Assembly: GCF_030814135.1 (NCBI RefSeq)
Contig: NZ_JAUSUQ010000009.1
Location: forward strand, 1-64,000
Direction: 5' to 3'
Source of the DNA: Caldalkalibacillus uzonensis
GTDB lineage: Bacteria > Bacillota > Bacilli > Caldalkalibacillales > Caldalkalibacillaceae
Length of the DNA: 64,000 bases
In this document: one piece after another, positions 37,074 through 45,634 of the stretch
Layout: the number at the start of each line of letters is the position of its first letter
Position numbering within the stretch: position 1 is the first letter of the stretch
Notes under the pieces: generated by a model
Told to the model about the DNA's origin: nothing
The model's input: only the letters and a program-made list of their open reading frames with translations
Databases searched by the model: none
Program-made: the position numbers and the translations under genes

Positions 37074-37400
37074 CAATTTATACACGTGCTCTTTTCCGGC
37101 TTCGATACGGATATTTTTAGGGATAGATTTTATAACAGGCAATGTTTTAAATCCCTCTTTCAACCTGTCCATCACAGCCGAATCGCCGACAACATAAAAA
37201 CTTTTCCAGTTCCTCTTTTGCGCCTCATGTTTCAAGATGGGCACCAGCTTTTTATATTCCCTATCTGCAACAAGTTCTCATTTTTATCAATGTAATCCTT
37301 TCCGTAAGCTGATCTTCGGTTTTGGTTTCCGGTGGGCGTGGGTATTTGTTGGATACGCCAATTGGTGTCATCCAAATCCCAGACTTGACCCTTCGTTTTG
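37074..37400 (-). pseudogene. Frameshifted gene remnant, unrecognised
   Basis: Two overlapping minus-strand frames carry coherent protein-like sequence. One reads GPRRKTKGQVWDLDDTNWRI and on to YGKDYIDKNENL; the other continues ADREYKKLVPILKHE, KSFYVVGDSAVMDRLKEGF and KNIRIEAGKEHVYKL to a stop near 37074. A one-base shift around 37275 joins them. I do not recognise the family. It follows a small gene in the same orientation, whose stop at 37404 may itself be part of the damage. Confidence 0.4.
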
Positions 37401-37403
37401 CGC

Positions 37404-37637
37404 CTAGGTCCGATCCTCGTCCGTTTCCTCTCCGCCTATACTGCCTTCCCCGTCCGCAAACAGACCATCGTTTAACACCGTGATCAAACCGGCCTTATTC
37501 AATTCTGTCATGACTTCAAACAGGCTGTCTTTTTTGCCTTCAGGTAATTCCCGTACAAAACGGTTTATCTCTTCCGCAGGGACATTATTGATAAAGTGAA
37601 CGCCGCCAAATTGAGCAAAATGTTCATTGGGTCGCAT
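37404..37637 (-). CDS. Small hypothetical protein
   Basis: A 77-residue acidic protein (MRPNEHFAQFGGVHFINN near the start, ending GEETDEDRT). GAGGTGATTGGTC precedes the ATG at 37637, so translation is plausible. No family is recognised. It lies directly upstream of the frameshifted remnant and could be its intact N-terminal neighbour. Confidence 0.5.
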   Translation of the reverse strand: MRPNEHFAQFGGVHFINNVPAEEINRFVRELPEGKKDSLFEVMTELNKAGLITVLNDGLFADGEGSIGGEETDEDRT

Positions 37638-37847
37638 GACCAATCACCTCTGTTTAGAATCTCCATAAATAGTATGCGCACTCCCAATTGTTCTAATCAC
37701 TTGCGTGGCAATTTGCCCTACTGGTACTGTGCCTTCTCCGACCTCCTGTTCAGGGACATATCAATATTCCCCTGTGCCAGTAATACCCCCAAGGCAACCA
37801 TCCACATGAAAAGGTAAAGTGACTGTCCATGTACCGAAGGTTAAGCA

Positions 37848-38288
37848 TTAATCAACACGTATGACCTGAACAAATCCTTCCTCTTCTGTAACAGCTTCGT
37901 AACGCTGGGCCATTTCCTCAATCACAGGAAGCAGATCTTCCTGGTTGGATTGTATGGCCCGTTGTTTACAGATCTCTACTGGGGTGTTGATCACGATGGC
38001 TACGGCGTTATAGCCGTACGTCCGGGCTAGCTTCAGCATAGGTCTGCGGTTTTTGCGGGTCACATTAGTTTCATCGATGACCACATCCAGTTGCTGCTCC
38101 ATCAATGCTTTCAACATAATATCTCTTACCCGCCACACCTCATGCTCTTTTTCAGCCCAAAACCGCCGACCATGGATAAGTAACCTCAGTTGGTCGGCGG
38201 AAACCTTGGGCAAGGCACCAAAATGTTGAGCCACATAAGTTGACTTACCTGAACGTGGCAAGGCCACCATAATATAAATTGTTGGCAT
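37848..38288 (-). CDS. Small P-loop kinase-like ATPase
   Basis: A 146-residue AAA/zeta-toxin-fold protein: Walker A VALPRSGKSTYVAQHF at residues 7-22, VVIDETNVTRKNRRPML near 72-88 resembling the Walker B and lid of polynucleotide-kinase-like proteins, and VEICKQRAIQSNQ near 107-119 as the arginine-bearing lid. The substrate may be a nucleotide, an RNA/DNA end or a small molecule. GGAAGGG lies before the ATG at 38288. Confidence 0.78.
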   Translation of the reverse strand: MPTIYIMVALPRSGKSTYVAQHFGALPKVSADQLRLLIHGRRFWAEKEHEVWRVRDIMLKALMEQQLDVVIDETNVTRKNRRPMLKLARTYGYNAVAIVINTPVEICKQRAIQSNQEDLLPVIEEMAQRYEAVTEEEGFVQVIRVD

Positions 38289-38362
38289 CCGTATCCCTTC
38301 CATTTCATTAAACGCTTCAGTCAACGGGTATACATGTACTTGAACAGTGTTAAGCTATATCC

Positions 38363-39043
38363 TTAACGTCGACCTCGAAATATTAACAGAAATTTAAGGA
38401 GCTGCAATACGGCGATCAAGGTGCTGGCCACATAAGTTAGCGCCGCTGCTCTTAACACTTTCTTAACGCCCCGCTCTTCATCGTTACGAATCAAACCCAG
38501 TTCCACCAGTTTGTTCTCCGCCCTGGCACTGGCATTAAACTCGACCGGTAAGGTCACCACTTGAAACAGGACTGCTCCGGAAAAGAAAATAATACCTAGT
38601 CCGATCAACTCGGTAATGTACAGTAGAAAGCCGGCAATGAGTAAAAATGGGGCCACTCTGGATCCCAAGTTGGCGATGGGAAATAACCGGTGCCGCAAGA
38701 CCAGCATGGGATAGTGAACCTGATGTTGAATAGCATGTCCGACTTCATGGGCCGCCACCGACACAGAGGCAATGGAGCGGCCATAATAAACAGGTTCAGA
38801 CAACCGCACTTTGCGCACTGTGGGATCGTAATGATCTGAAAGCGGACCGTGCGGAGATTGTTCCACAGCGACATCATGAAGGCCTTCCTTGTCCAAAATA
38901 TAACGGGCCACTTGTGCGCCTGTTAACCCGGAAGAAACCTGTATTTTGGCATAATGTTGAAACTTGCCCTGTACCTGTGTTTGCGCCCACATGGCCAAAC
39001 CAAAGGCGGCAAAGATTAAAAAGTCCAATGGGTGAAAAATCAC
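38363..39043 (-). CDS. YugP-type membrane zinc metalloprotease
   Basis: Neutral zinc metallopeptidase family protein (about 226 residues). An N-terminal helix (PLDFLIFAAFGLAMWAQ), the catalytic motif AAHEVGHAIQ near residue 115, and two to three hydrophobic helices afterwards place the active site at the membrane face. AAAGGAG is only one base from the ATG at 39049 but seven from the GTG at 39043, so the GTG is preferred. Physiological substrate unknown. Confidence 0.88.
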   Translation of the reverse strand: MIFHPLDFLIFAAFGLAMWAQTQVQGKFQHYAKIQVSSGLTGAQVARYILDKEGLHDVAVEQSPHGPLSDHYDPTVRKVRLSEPVYYGRSIASVSVAAHEVGHAIQHQVHYPMLVLRHRLFPIANLGSRVAPFLLIAGFLLYITELIGLGIIFFSGAVLFQVVTLPVEFNASARAENKLVELGLIRNDEERGVKKVLRAAALTYVASTLIAVLQLLKFLLIFRGRR

Positions 39044-39122
39044 GTTCATTCTCCTTTGCCAATCATCCTCTTTACTAGTATGGCACCACAACCGGCAAGT
39101 TATTTTCATAAATTAACATAAA

Positions 39123-39142
39123 AACACCTTCATCAAGGTGTT
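39123..39142 (-). terminator. Hairpin upstream of tRNA-Val
   Basis: AACACCTT-4-AAGGTGTT with a T-run on the minus strand. It overlaps the tRNA -35 box by two bases and would stop minus-strand transcription coming out of the integrated element. Confidence 0.5.
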
Positions 39143-39170
39143 GACAACCTCATTTTTGCTGTGCTAATAT
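39141..39170 (+). promoter_or_regulatory. Promoter of tRNA-Val
   Basis: TTGACA (39141-39146), an 18-base spacer and TAATAT (39165-39170) lie 42 bases before the tRNA. Confidence 0.65.
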
Positions 39171-39212
39171 ATTCAATGTCGCCGCAAGACAGGATCAAAA
39201 TAACACTGATGT

Positions 39213-39288
39213 GACTCGGTAGCTCAGTCGGGAGAGCACCATCTTGACAGGGTGGGGGTCGGCGGTTCGAGCCCGCCCCGAGTCACCA
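39213..39288 (+). tRNA. tRNA-Val (anticodon GAC), element integration site
   Basis: Acceptor GACTCGG pairs with CCGAGTC. The anticodon loop TTGACAG gives anticodon GAC. The T loop is TTCGAGC, and CCA is encoded. The 3' 46 bases are shared with a copy at 46.8 kb, showing the tRNA 3' end is the attachment core. Confidence 0.96.
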
Positions 39289-39290
39289 TA
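39243..39290 (+). repeat. Left attachment site (48-bp direct repeat, tRNA 3' end)
   Basis: Forty-eight bases starting CTTGACAGGGTGGGGGTCGG are identical to 46792-46839. It covers the anticodon arm to the CCA end of tRNA-Val and two bases beyond; the tRNA stays intact. Confidence 0.95.
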
Positions 39291-39348
39291 AAAACCGCTT
39301 GATATCAAGGATTTTTTGTTATAATACAGTTACATAAATCTTGTGAAA

Positions 39349-39391
39349 CAGGCTGATTGGTGGCAGATTGGTGGCAAATTTTTTGCCACCA
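39349..39391 (+). repeat. Integrase arm-type repeats, left end
   Basis: ACAGGCTG is followed by ATTGGTGGCA twice (39356-39365, 39367-39376), then the inverted TTGCCACCA (39383-39391). The same set recurs in opposite order near the right end. Confidence 0.7.
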
Positions 39392-39393
39392 GG

Positions 39394-40573
39394 TTAATTA
39401 AGCCTGTTCTTTTTTGTTTGAAACAGCGTGTCAAACTTTTCCGCTGCTGCCCTGTCGGCTTCCTCTAAGGCATGGCCATAGATGTTCATGGTCGTTAGGA
39501 TATTGGCATGTCCCAACCTGGCACTAATGGTTTTCATGTGTACGCCTTGGTTGATCAATAATGTAGCCGAAGTATGACGCAGGTCATGAAAACGAATATA
39601 AGGCAAGTTGTGTCTGTCGGTAAATCTTTGCCACCAGGTTTTCACACTACTTGGATTGATCGGCTTACCATTCCAGGATGAGAACACAAAGAAATGTTCC
39701 CCTCCTTCCCATAGGTCATCCGCTTTCATCCGTTCCTCCATTTTTTGCAGCTTTAGCTTTCTAAGCATCTTGATCACATGCTGTGGCACAGTTACCTTGC
39801 GAATGGAGTTTTTGGTCTTAGGCTCTTTGATCACAAATCCCTGCCCGCTGACATAGGTCAAATTCTGTTTAATGTGTATAGTTCCAGCCTCCAGGTCAAT
39901 GTGTTCCCATTCCAGGCCCAGTAATTCCCCCCTTCTAAGCCCGCAGGTGACTGCCAGGGTAATCATCACTTTCCAGGTTAGAGGTTCCTTTTCGAGTGCT
40001 TCAAACAGTGCTTCTACCTGCTTCTGATCATAAACCTGTGCTTCTTTATAGGCTGTTTTTGGATTTTTCACACTGGCAGCGGGACTTTCTTTGATCAGCT
40101 TCCATTCTTCTGCCCGTTTAAACACATTCCTTAAAATCTTGTGGTAATACTCAATGGTTCCTTGAGACAACTTCCCTTGTTTTCCATCTTGGCGCAGCCC
40201 CTCTTCCTCTAGGTTCTCCAAAAAGCTGATGAGGTGTATAGGTTTAATCTGATCTAAGCGAAGATGACCCATAGCTGGAATTATTCTGTTTCTCAGATGC
40301 AAGACATATGTTTCATACGTTTTAGGCCCCAGATGCTTTTTGGCATACTTCTCTTTCCATTCCTCCACAAAGTCAGCAAACGTCATTTTTTCAGGCGCTA
40401 TATACTCCCCCGCTTCCACTTCTGCCTGGAATTTTGCCAACTCTTTTTCCGCTTCTCGCTTTGTCAAACCTTTAACCGTTTTGGTACGTCTGATACGCTT
40501 GCCCGTTAGCATCATACCCTGCATTAACCACCAAACGCCAGGAGTTTTTCCCCCTCTTTTCAAGATATGCCAT
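39394..40573 (-). pseudogene. int: Tyrosine integrase with an N-terminal frameshift
   Basis: Tyrosine recombinase of the Tn916/phage type. The main frame (39394-40500) has the arm-binding-region end KRIRRTKTVKGLTKREAEKEL, a SAM-like core-binding domain, and a catalytic domain with Arg in TCGLRRGELLGLEWEH, HDLRHTSATLL and the tyrosine in TTMNIYGHAL. The true beginning is in another frame: ATG at 40573, behind AAGGAGG, encodes MAYLEKRGKNSWRLVVNAGY, then DANG. A single extra G in the GGG at about 40502-40504 breaks the join to KRIRRT. Sequencing error or real inactivation are both possible. Confidence 0.85.
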
Positions 40574-40626
40574 CAGATTTTACCCTCCTTTTTATGTTTT
40601 GTGTCAATCTAGACTTATCTTGGTTT

Positions 40627-41667
40627 TTAAAATATGACATCTGGTTTATCCTTCTTTTTCTGCTTTTTCTGTTTCCTTTTCCTGTACGCCATCTGCTTAC
40701 AAGAGTTATTGCAATACATCTTTTTTCCTTTTTTAGGCAACGCTCTTCCACAGTACCCACAAAAAATAACGTCTTGATCTTCTGCCATCATCCTCCAAAG
40801 GTCGTAATAGATAGCTGCTAATAGGTAGTGGGTAGTGTATGTTTCTTTGATTTTGAAACCAAGACGGTTGTACTTGGAGGGTATCACATCAGAAAAGGAA
40901 ACGTTAATAGCTGAATATAAGCCCCCTTGAAGGGAGTTACCCAATAATTTAATAGCTTTCTGTTTGTCTACTTCTTCATCTTGATTAAAACCAGGTATCA
41001 AAAAATTGCTTACATGTATGCTGTCCCCGTTGTGGTCATATGCAATAAACTTGGCCACACTATCATAACTTTCATGTTTACTCAAAACCCCTATAACATC
41101 CGTCTCTTTTAAATCGGGGTCGGACAATATTTGATAAAGCTTAGTTAAGCCTCTAATGTGCTGTATATAATATTTCCAGACGCTTAAAGGTTCAAAGACA
41201 CCATAATAGTAATTCGGAGATGTTATCCCTCTATATAAAACGTTAAGCAATCCTGTGCTTTTGTATGGCACAAGCACACCAAGCAAGCCATATTCTTTGG
41301 CGAAGCTCTTTATATCCTCAATTGTTTTTAATGAGGCAAACTTCATTGCAATGCCTTCTGTCTTTTTTACTCTAGGTTCAAGAACTTTCGTTTTAATCGA
41401 AGTAAAGCGTAAGCCTACTAAACAATAAACATTAGAGTCAATAATATTCATTATGTCTTTTCTGTAACCCCTTATTTTTTCCTCCCCTGCTTTAATCTGA
41501 TCTTCAAAGAGTCGTTTAAAGAAGTTAATATATTCCTTTTTATCAAACCCATCTCCACAGTGTTTATCTATAAAAGTGCTAAAATGCTCATCACTCAGCG
41601 CTTTTGACTTAACCAAAATGATGTCATCAGGATGATGATAAGTCACATATTCCAATTCATGTGGCAA
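40627..41667 (-). CDS. Uncharacterised element protein with C-terminal zinc ribbon
   Basis: A 346-residue protein I cannot place. The N-terminal 290 residues are mixed alpha/beta without a recognised motif (VYCLVGLRFTSIKTKVLEP and VFEPLSVWKYYIQHIRGL are notable). The C-terminus has a zinc ribbon, CGYCGRALP and MYCNNSCKQMAYRKR, then a lysine-rich tail. That finger is like those at the ends of CGNR-type nucleic-acid-binding proteins. The TTG start has GGAGG seven bases upstream. It lies between integrase and the divergent regulator, where related elements carry repressor or accessory (defence, interference) genes. Confidence 0.7.
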   Translation of the reverse strand: MPHELEYVTYHHPDDIILVKSKALSDEHFSTFIDKHCGDGFDKKEYINFFKRLFEDQIKAGEEKIRGYRKDIMNIIDSNVYCLVGLRFTSIKTKVLEPRVKKTEGIAMKFASLKTIEDIKSFAKEYGLLGVLVPYKSTGLLNVLYRGITSPNYYYGVFEPLSVWKYYIQHIRGLTKLYQILSDPDLKETDVIGVLSKHESYDSVAKFIAYDHNGDSIHVSNFLIPGFNQDEEVDKQKAIKLLGNSLQGGLYSAINVSFSDVIPSKYNRLGFKIKETYTTHYLLAAIYYDLWRMMAEDQDVIFCGYCGRALPKKGKKMYCNNSCKQMAYRKRKQKKQKKKDKPDVIF

Positions 41668-41684
41668 ATATTTATCCTCCCTTC

Positions 41685-41768
41685 AAATTTTGTTTACGGT
41701 ATGTTGACGATTAAAGCTCACACATATATTGCCTTAGTAAACATTTAAGGTTTACGATTATATTAACA
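41685..41768. promoter_or_regulatory. Divergent control region of the element
   Basis: The 147-base gap between divergent genes contains GTTTACG at 41691, GTAAAC at about 41739 and GTTTACG at about 41751. The latter two form an inverted repeat with an eight-base spacer. These look like operator sites for one of the small HTH proteins. Confidence 0.45.
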
Positions 41769-41814
41769 CCACAACTAACATCAGTCAACAACTTTTTAAG
41801 CAGGAGGTGTAAAA

Positions 41815-42000
41815 ATGTTAGAACGTAACCAAGACATCCGCCAACTAAAGAAAGGTATACCCAATTGGCTTATTGCAGAGCGTTTGGGCATCCATGAAAA
41901 TACATTCATCCGCAAACTACGCAAGGAGTTGCCTAAAGAAGAAAAACTAAAAATCCTGGCTGTCATAGATGAACTTAAACAAGAGTTAGGGAGGGATTAA
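41815..42000 (+). CDS. Small HTH protein of the element
   Basis: Sixty-one residues. IRQLKKGIPNWLIAERLGIHENTFIRKLRKELP reads as a helix-turn-helix, with a short charged C-terminal helix. AGGAGG lies eight bases before the ATG. First gene of the rightward operon and a candidate regulator of the divergent promoters. Confidence 0.72.
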   Translation: MLERNQDIRQLKKGIPNWLIAERLGIHENTFIRKLRKELPKEEKLKILAVIDELKQELGRD

Positions 42001-42001
42001 A

Positions 42002-42235
42002 TTGCAACGGCGCACCATAAAGGTTGCCGAAGCTGCCGAGTATATAGGAGTATCCAAAGACACGATTTATGAACTGGTTAGAAAGCGGGAAATCCCACAC
42101 ATCCGCTTGGGTAAAAGAATTCTGTTTAGGGTAGAGAGCTTGGAAGCTTGGTTACAGGAGCGGGAGGCTGGCCCAGAAGATACACAACCGGAGGACAAGC
42201 CTGAATATGGCCAACTCAGGATGATTAAGCCATGA
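42002..42235 (+). CDS. Excisionase-family (MerR-like HTH) protein
   Basis: Seventy-seven residues with the excisionase/MerR winged-helix pattern: TIKVAEAAEYIGVSKDTIYELVRKREIPHIRLGKRILFRVESLEAWL. Such proteins bend DNA for excision or regulate element genes. TTG start with GGAGGGATTAAA upstream, one base after the previous stop. Its end overlaps the next start (ATGATTGA). Confidence 0.85.
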   Translation: MQRRTIKVAEAAEYIGVSKDTIYELVRKREIPHIRLGKRILFRVESLEAWLQEREAGPEDTQPEDKPEYGQLRMIKP

Positions 42236-42858
42236 TTGAACTTATCAAGGCATCTGTGCCTATTACAGAGGCATTGGAGCATTATACCAACGTTGATTTA
42301 AGCAGGATAAACACCACTAGGGAGCGGTTCAATATCCGCTGCTCTTTCCATGACGACAGACAGCCCAGCTTTACAATTTACACAGACACAAACCGCTGGA
42401 AGTGCTGGGCCGGTTGTGGCCAGGGGGATGTGATCGACTTAGTGGCCAAGGCCCAAGGCATCCCCCTGGGGCAAGCGGTTAGGCTGTTGACTGAACAGAT
42501 GGGGCTACATAAAGGCCCACAAAAGAAAAAGGTCACAAAGCTGGTTAAAAAACAGCTAAGTGACAAAAAAGTAATATCCGAGTATAAAAATCTTCTCCAG
42601 GAAACGTTTCAAATCCTGCTAAAGGTTGAAAAACAAATCAATCAGCGTATAAAGAAGGTCAAAAACATAACTGAGGCAGAAAATTCGGCCGAGCTATACC
42701 ACAAAAAAGCCTATATATCACACTTGTTAAACTGCATTGCCTATGGAGATGAACAGGAACAGGCATACGCTGTTTATATGGCCCAGCAGTGGCTAGACAA
42801 TGAAATAAAGGAGGCCGGAAAAGATGAGCGAGCTAGCACAGATCATATTGCAGGCTAA
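42232..42858 (+). CDS. CHC2 zinc-finger primase-like protein
   Basis: A 208-residue protein whose first 110 residues match the DnaG-type CHC2 zinc domain: IRCSFHDDRQPSFTIY (Cys-x2-His) and WKCWAGCGQGDVIDLVAKAQGI (Cys-x4-Cys). The TOPRIM catalytic domain is missing; the rest is lysine-rich and helical. It probably recognises the element's origin and works with the following DUF3987 protein, whose start it overlaps by 35 bases. Confidence 0.85.
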   Translation: MIELIKASVPITEALEHYTNVDLSRINTTRERFNIRCSFHDDRQPSFTIYTDTNRWKCWAGCGQGDVIDLVAKAQGIPLGQAVRLLTEQMGLHKGPQKKKVTKLVKKQLSDKKVISEYKNLLQETFQILLKVEKQINQRIKKVKNITEAENSAELYHKKAYISHLLNCIAYGDEQEQAYAVYMAQQWLDNEIKEAGKDERASTDHIAG

Positions 42859-44185
42859 AAGAGATGTCAGCCAGCAATTTAAACAGATAGACGACGAGCA
42901 AGATGGCGGGTTTAGCTTAATGCCTACCTTTAAGGCCAAAATAAAAGAGGATGCTTTTTATGGCTTGGCTGGTGAAGTGATAGAAACCATTGACCCCCAT
43001 ACAGAGGCAGATAAAGCAGCTGTGTTGCTTAACTTCTTAACCGCTTTTGGTAATGTGATCGGCCCGCATGCTCATTTTATGACAGATGGAGCCAGGCAGA
43101 CCGCCAGGCTGTTTGTTGTCTTAGTGGGAGAAAGTGCAAAAGCAAGGAAATCATCTTCCTGGAAACACGTAGCTCATTTATTTGAGTCCATAGATAGCCA
43201 GTGGTTAAAAAACGTTAACTCTGGTTTGTCCAGTGGCGAAGGATTGATTTATGCGGTTCGTGACCGAGTAGAAAAGGAAGAGCCAGAATATAGAGGTCAA
43301 GGCAAAGAAAAAGAGATAGTAGGTTATAAAACGGTTGTCGTAGACGAGGGAGTGACAGACAAGCGTTTGCTAATCGTAGAAGATGAGTTTGCGCACACTT
43401 TAAAGGTGATCAATAGGGAAGGGAACACTCTTTCGCCAATCATCAGAAAAGCATGGGATGACGGCAACCTGGTCACTTTGACTAAAAACCCCATGCGAGC
43501 CACAGGGGCCCATATCAGTATATTAGCATTTATCACAAAGCAGGAGCTATTAAAAGCCATTAGAGACACAGAACTGTTTAATGGCTTTGCTAACCGCTTC
43601 TTATGGGCTTATGTCAAAAGGTCAAAGCTTCTTCCCGAAGGCGGAAGTTTAGACAAGATGGATTTAAGACCATTGATTAACCGCATTGCCCAGGCTGTTG
43701 ACTTTGCTACGAGAACAGGAGAAATGGAGCGGGACGAGCGGGCCAGGGAGTTTTGGGCTCGTATATACCGTGAGTTTGCTGATCCCATAGGAACAGGGAC
43801 AGTGGCACAGATCGCTAACAGAGTGGAGGCCCAATTTGTCAGGCTTTCCTGTATCTATGCCCTACTGGATATGTCCCCTGTGGTCAGGGTGGAGCATCTT
43901 AAGGCGGCTTTGGCTGTGTTTGAATATTGCCTTGAGTCTACCAAATTCATTTTTGGTCAACCGGAAAGGTTTAAAGATGATGAACGTGCTAAACGTTTGC
44001 TTATTGAATTGAAACGCAACCCCCAGGGAATGACCAGGACAGAGGTAAGCGATCTGTTTAACCGTAACTTATCAAAACAAGAGATTGATAACCTGGTCAA
44101 GAAGTTATCTGATGCCGGTTATGTCACCATAAAGGAGATCAAAAGGCCGACAGGCAGGCCGGTACAGGTCGTTAAACTTGTCTAG
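42824..44185 (+). CDS. DUF3987 replication-type protein
   Basis: A 453-residue protein of the DUF3987 family found in mobile elements beside primase zinc domains. GPHAHFMTDGARQTARLFVVLVGES, then AKARKSSSWKHV (a P-loop-like site near 108-117), LLIVEDEFAHTLKVINREGNTLSPIIRKAWDDGNL (Walker B region near 190), and NGFANRFLWAYVKRSKLLPEGG. A winged-helix C-terminus (MTRTEVSDLFNRNLSKQEI) ends it. Likely an ATPase/helicase for element replication. GGAGG-like sequence precedes the ATG inside the previous gene. Confidence 0.82.
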   Translation: MSELAQIILQAKRDVSQQFKQIDDEQDGGFSLMPTFKAKIKEDAFYGLAGEVIETIDPHTEADKAAVLLNFLTAFGNVIGPHAHFMTDGARQTARLFVVLVGESAKARKSSSWKHVAHLFESIDSQWLKNVNSGLSSGEGLIYAVRDRVEKEEPEYRGQGKEKEIVGYKTVVVDEGVTDKRLLIVEDEFAHTLKVINREGNTLSPIIRKAWDDGNLVTLTKNPMRATGAHISILAFITKQELLKAIRDTELFNGFANRFLWAYVKRSKLLPEGGSLDKMDLRPLINRIAQAVDFATRTGEMERDERAREFWARIYREFADPIGTGTVAQIANRVEAQFVRLSCIYALLDMSPVVRVEHLKAALAVFEYCLESTKFIFGQPERFKDDERAKRLLIELKRNPQGMTRTEVSDLFNRNLSKQEIDNLVKKLSDAGYVTIKEIKRPTGRPVQVVKLV

Positions 44186-44259
44186 TTGTTTATATATTAA
44201 AAATGCACGAATTTAAGAATAAAGTCGAATAAACCGCATAACCATGCATGTTTGTAAGC

Positions 44260-44424
44260 TTCGTAAGCATTTCGTACCCCTACGCATTTACGAAACTAAG
44301 GTTTCAATCAGGTCTGATGACCAATAACCCCTTTTGTTCGTACTTTCTTAGGCTTACGAAAAAGAAGCGAAGCTTATAAATGGCTTAACCACAAGGAAAA
44401 TGAGGGTCTATTCTTAATTTCGTA
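44260..44424. repeat. Iteron-like TTCGTA/TACGAA cluster, possible element origin
   Basis: Six copies of the hexamer in a 165-base non-coding stretch: TTCGTA at 44260, 44271, 44337 and 44419, and TACGAA at 44289 and 44355, several inside GCTTCGTAAG or GGCTTACGAA contexts. It directly follows the CHC2 and DUF3987 genes, the expected place of a replication origin. No other feature explains the density. Confidence 0.55.
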
Positions 44425-44459
44425 GCTTCTTAATATATAAAAACAGGATGTGATGTTTA

Positions 44460-44822
44460 ATGGCATTGTTTGATGAGATATGGGCACTGGCAAATAAATA
44501 TCCATTCAAGACAACCAAAACAGAGCCAAAACCTGAAGAAAACAGCAACGTGGTCTATCTGCCTTTGTCCCAACAGGATAAGCAGGCCAAACAGGCTGGC
44601 TTTGTTATCGGCATCCCTGGCGAAATCTACTTTGCTACTGTCAGACGTGCCATTGGCTATGAAATGACAGTGTATATGGAACGACAAGACACATCATGGC
44701 TGGTGTGGCGGGAAACATACACCAAGGGTAAACCAACAGCGTCAAAGGATATCTATAAAGGGACAAGTTTTACAACCGCATTGCAGAAAGCCACAAGGTA
44801 CATTCAGGCCGTCAGGAGGTAA
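44460..44822 (+). CDS. Hypothetical protein of the element
   Basis: A 120-residue soluble protein (FDEIWALANKYPF at the start; EMTVYMERQDTSWLVWRETY in the middle; a basic C-terminus). No recognised family. It opens the gene block after the iteron-like tract and its TAA overlaps the AGGAGG of the next small gene. Confidence 0.65.
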   Translation: MALFDEIWALANKYPFKTTKTEPKPEENSNVVYLPLSQQDKQAKQAGFVIGIPGEIYFATVRRAIGYEMTVYMERQDTSWLVWRETYTKGKPTASKDIYKGTSFTTALQKATRYIQAVRR

Positions 44823-44827
44823 AAAGG

Positions 44828-44998
44828 ATGCTACAGATTGAACTGGATGACAAAACAACTCAAACGTTACTAAAAACAGCCAAACTCAGGAACTGTACCC
44901 CTGAGGAAGTGGCCCGGGACATCCTAACGGCTTATGCCAGTTTGGAATATGACATGGAGCGGCTCAAAAGACAGGCAGACGTTCTATTGGGGCTATAA
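44828..44998 (+). CDS. Small ribbon-helix-helix-like protein
   Basis: Fifty-six residues: a short strand (MLQIELDDKTTQTLL) followed by two helices (CTPEEVARDILTAYASLEYDM), the layout of CopG/Arc-type DNA-binding proteins. AGGAGG lies eight bases before the ATG and overlaps the preceding stop. Probably a copy-number or operon regulator; no toxin gene lies next to it. Confidence 0.6.
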   Translation: MLQIELDDKTTQTLLKTAKLRNCTPEEVARDILTAYASLEYDMERLKRQADVLLGL

Positions 44999-45228
44999 GG
45001 CTCATAGACAGGCTTTTGTATAGGGTTAGTATCCCTTTTTACCCAATAGTAAAAACGGCATATAAAGGCTGTCAGCGGGCATATAGAGGATGCTAAGTTT
45101 TGTTGAGAGTTTGCGAGAGTATAAAAAAGGCACTTTGAACAACTTAGGACACTAAAAAAGAGCATCGAAAAACTACGAAAGCTAAAAAAAGGTGGAAAAA
45201 GTATGAGACTAAAAAAGAGGTGGTCAAC

Positions 45229-45525
45229 ATGAACAGAGCGGAGCAACTGGTTCGCAAGTATGCTGAACGTTATAAGGTTAATAAATCAGAGATTAGGGAA
45301 GTGATAGAGTCTGGCATCCGTTACGGCATGACTATGGGGCAGATTGAAGTGGGCATTAAAATAGCGTTTGGCCGAGGAAGGGAGTTGTTCAGTGCTGACG
45401 ATATAGCCAAAGCCTTATGTATCAGCAGGGACGAAGCGCAGGAGATGCTGGATAACTATGTTTCCAGCTTAAAGGCCAAGGGATTAAATCCTGCTGACTA
45501 TGGTGTGATAGAGCTTGAAAACTAA
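45229..45525 (+). CDS. Hypothetical helical protein of the element
   Basis: A 98-residue helical protein (EQLVRKYAERYKVNKSEIREVIESGIRYGM; later FSADDIAKALCISRDEAQEMLDNY, HTH-like). The ATG at 45229 has AGAGGTGGTC upstream. The longer frame includes the ribosome binding site. Family not recognised; DNA binding is an inference. A TTGGTG/CACCAA hairpin follows the gene. Confidence 0.6.
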   Translation: MNRAEQLVRKYAERYKVNKSEIREVIESGIRYGMTMGQIEVGIKIAFGRGRELFSADDIAKALCISRDEAQEMLDNYVSSLKAKGLNPADYGVIELEN

Positions 45526-45527
45526 CT

Positions 45528-45545
45528 TTGGTGCTGTAACACCAA
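45528..45545 (+). terminator. Short hairpin after the 98-residue gene
   Basis: TTGGTG, six-base loop, CACCAA, then TCCTGTTTTATG. Weak terminator-like structure. Confidence 0.4.
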
Positions 45546-45634
45546 TCCTGTTTTATGTTTCGTCCGAACTTAGGACGCATCTGCCAACAAAAAACTAATC
45601 GGACCAATCATAGTCCTAAAAAAGAGGTGGTCAT

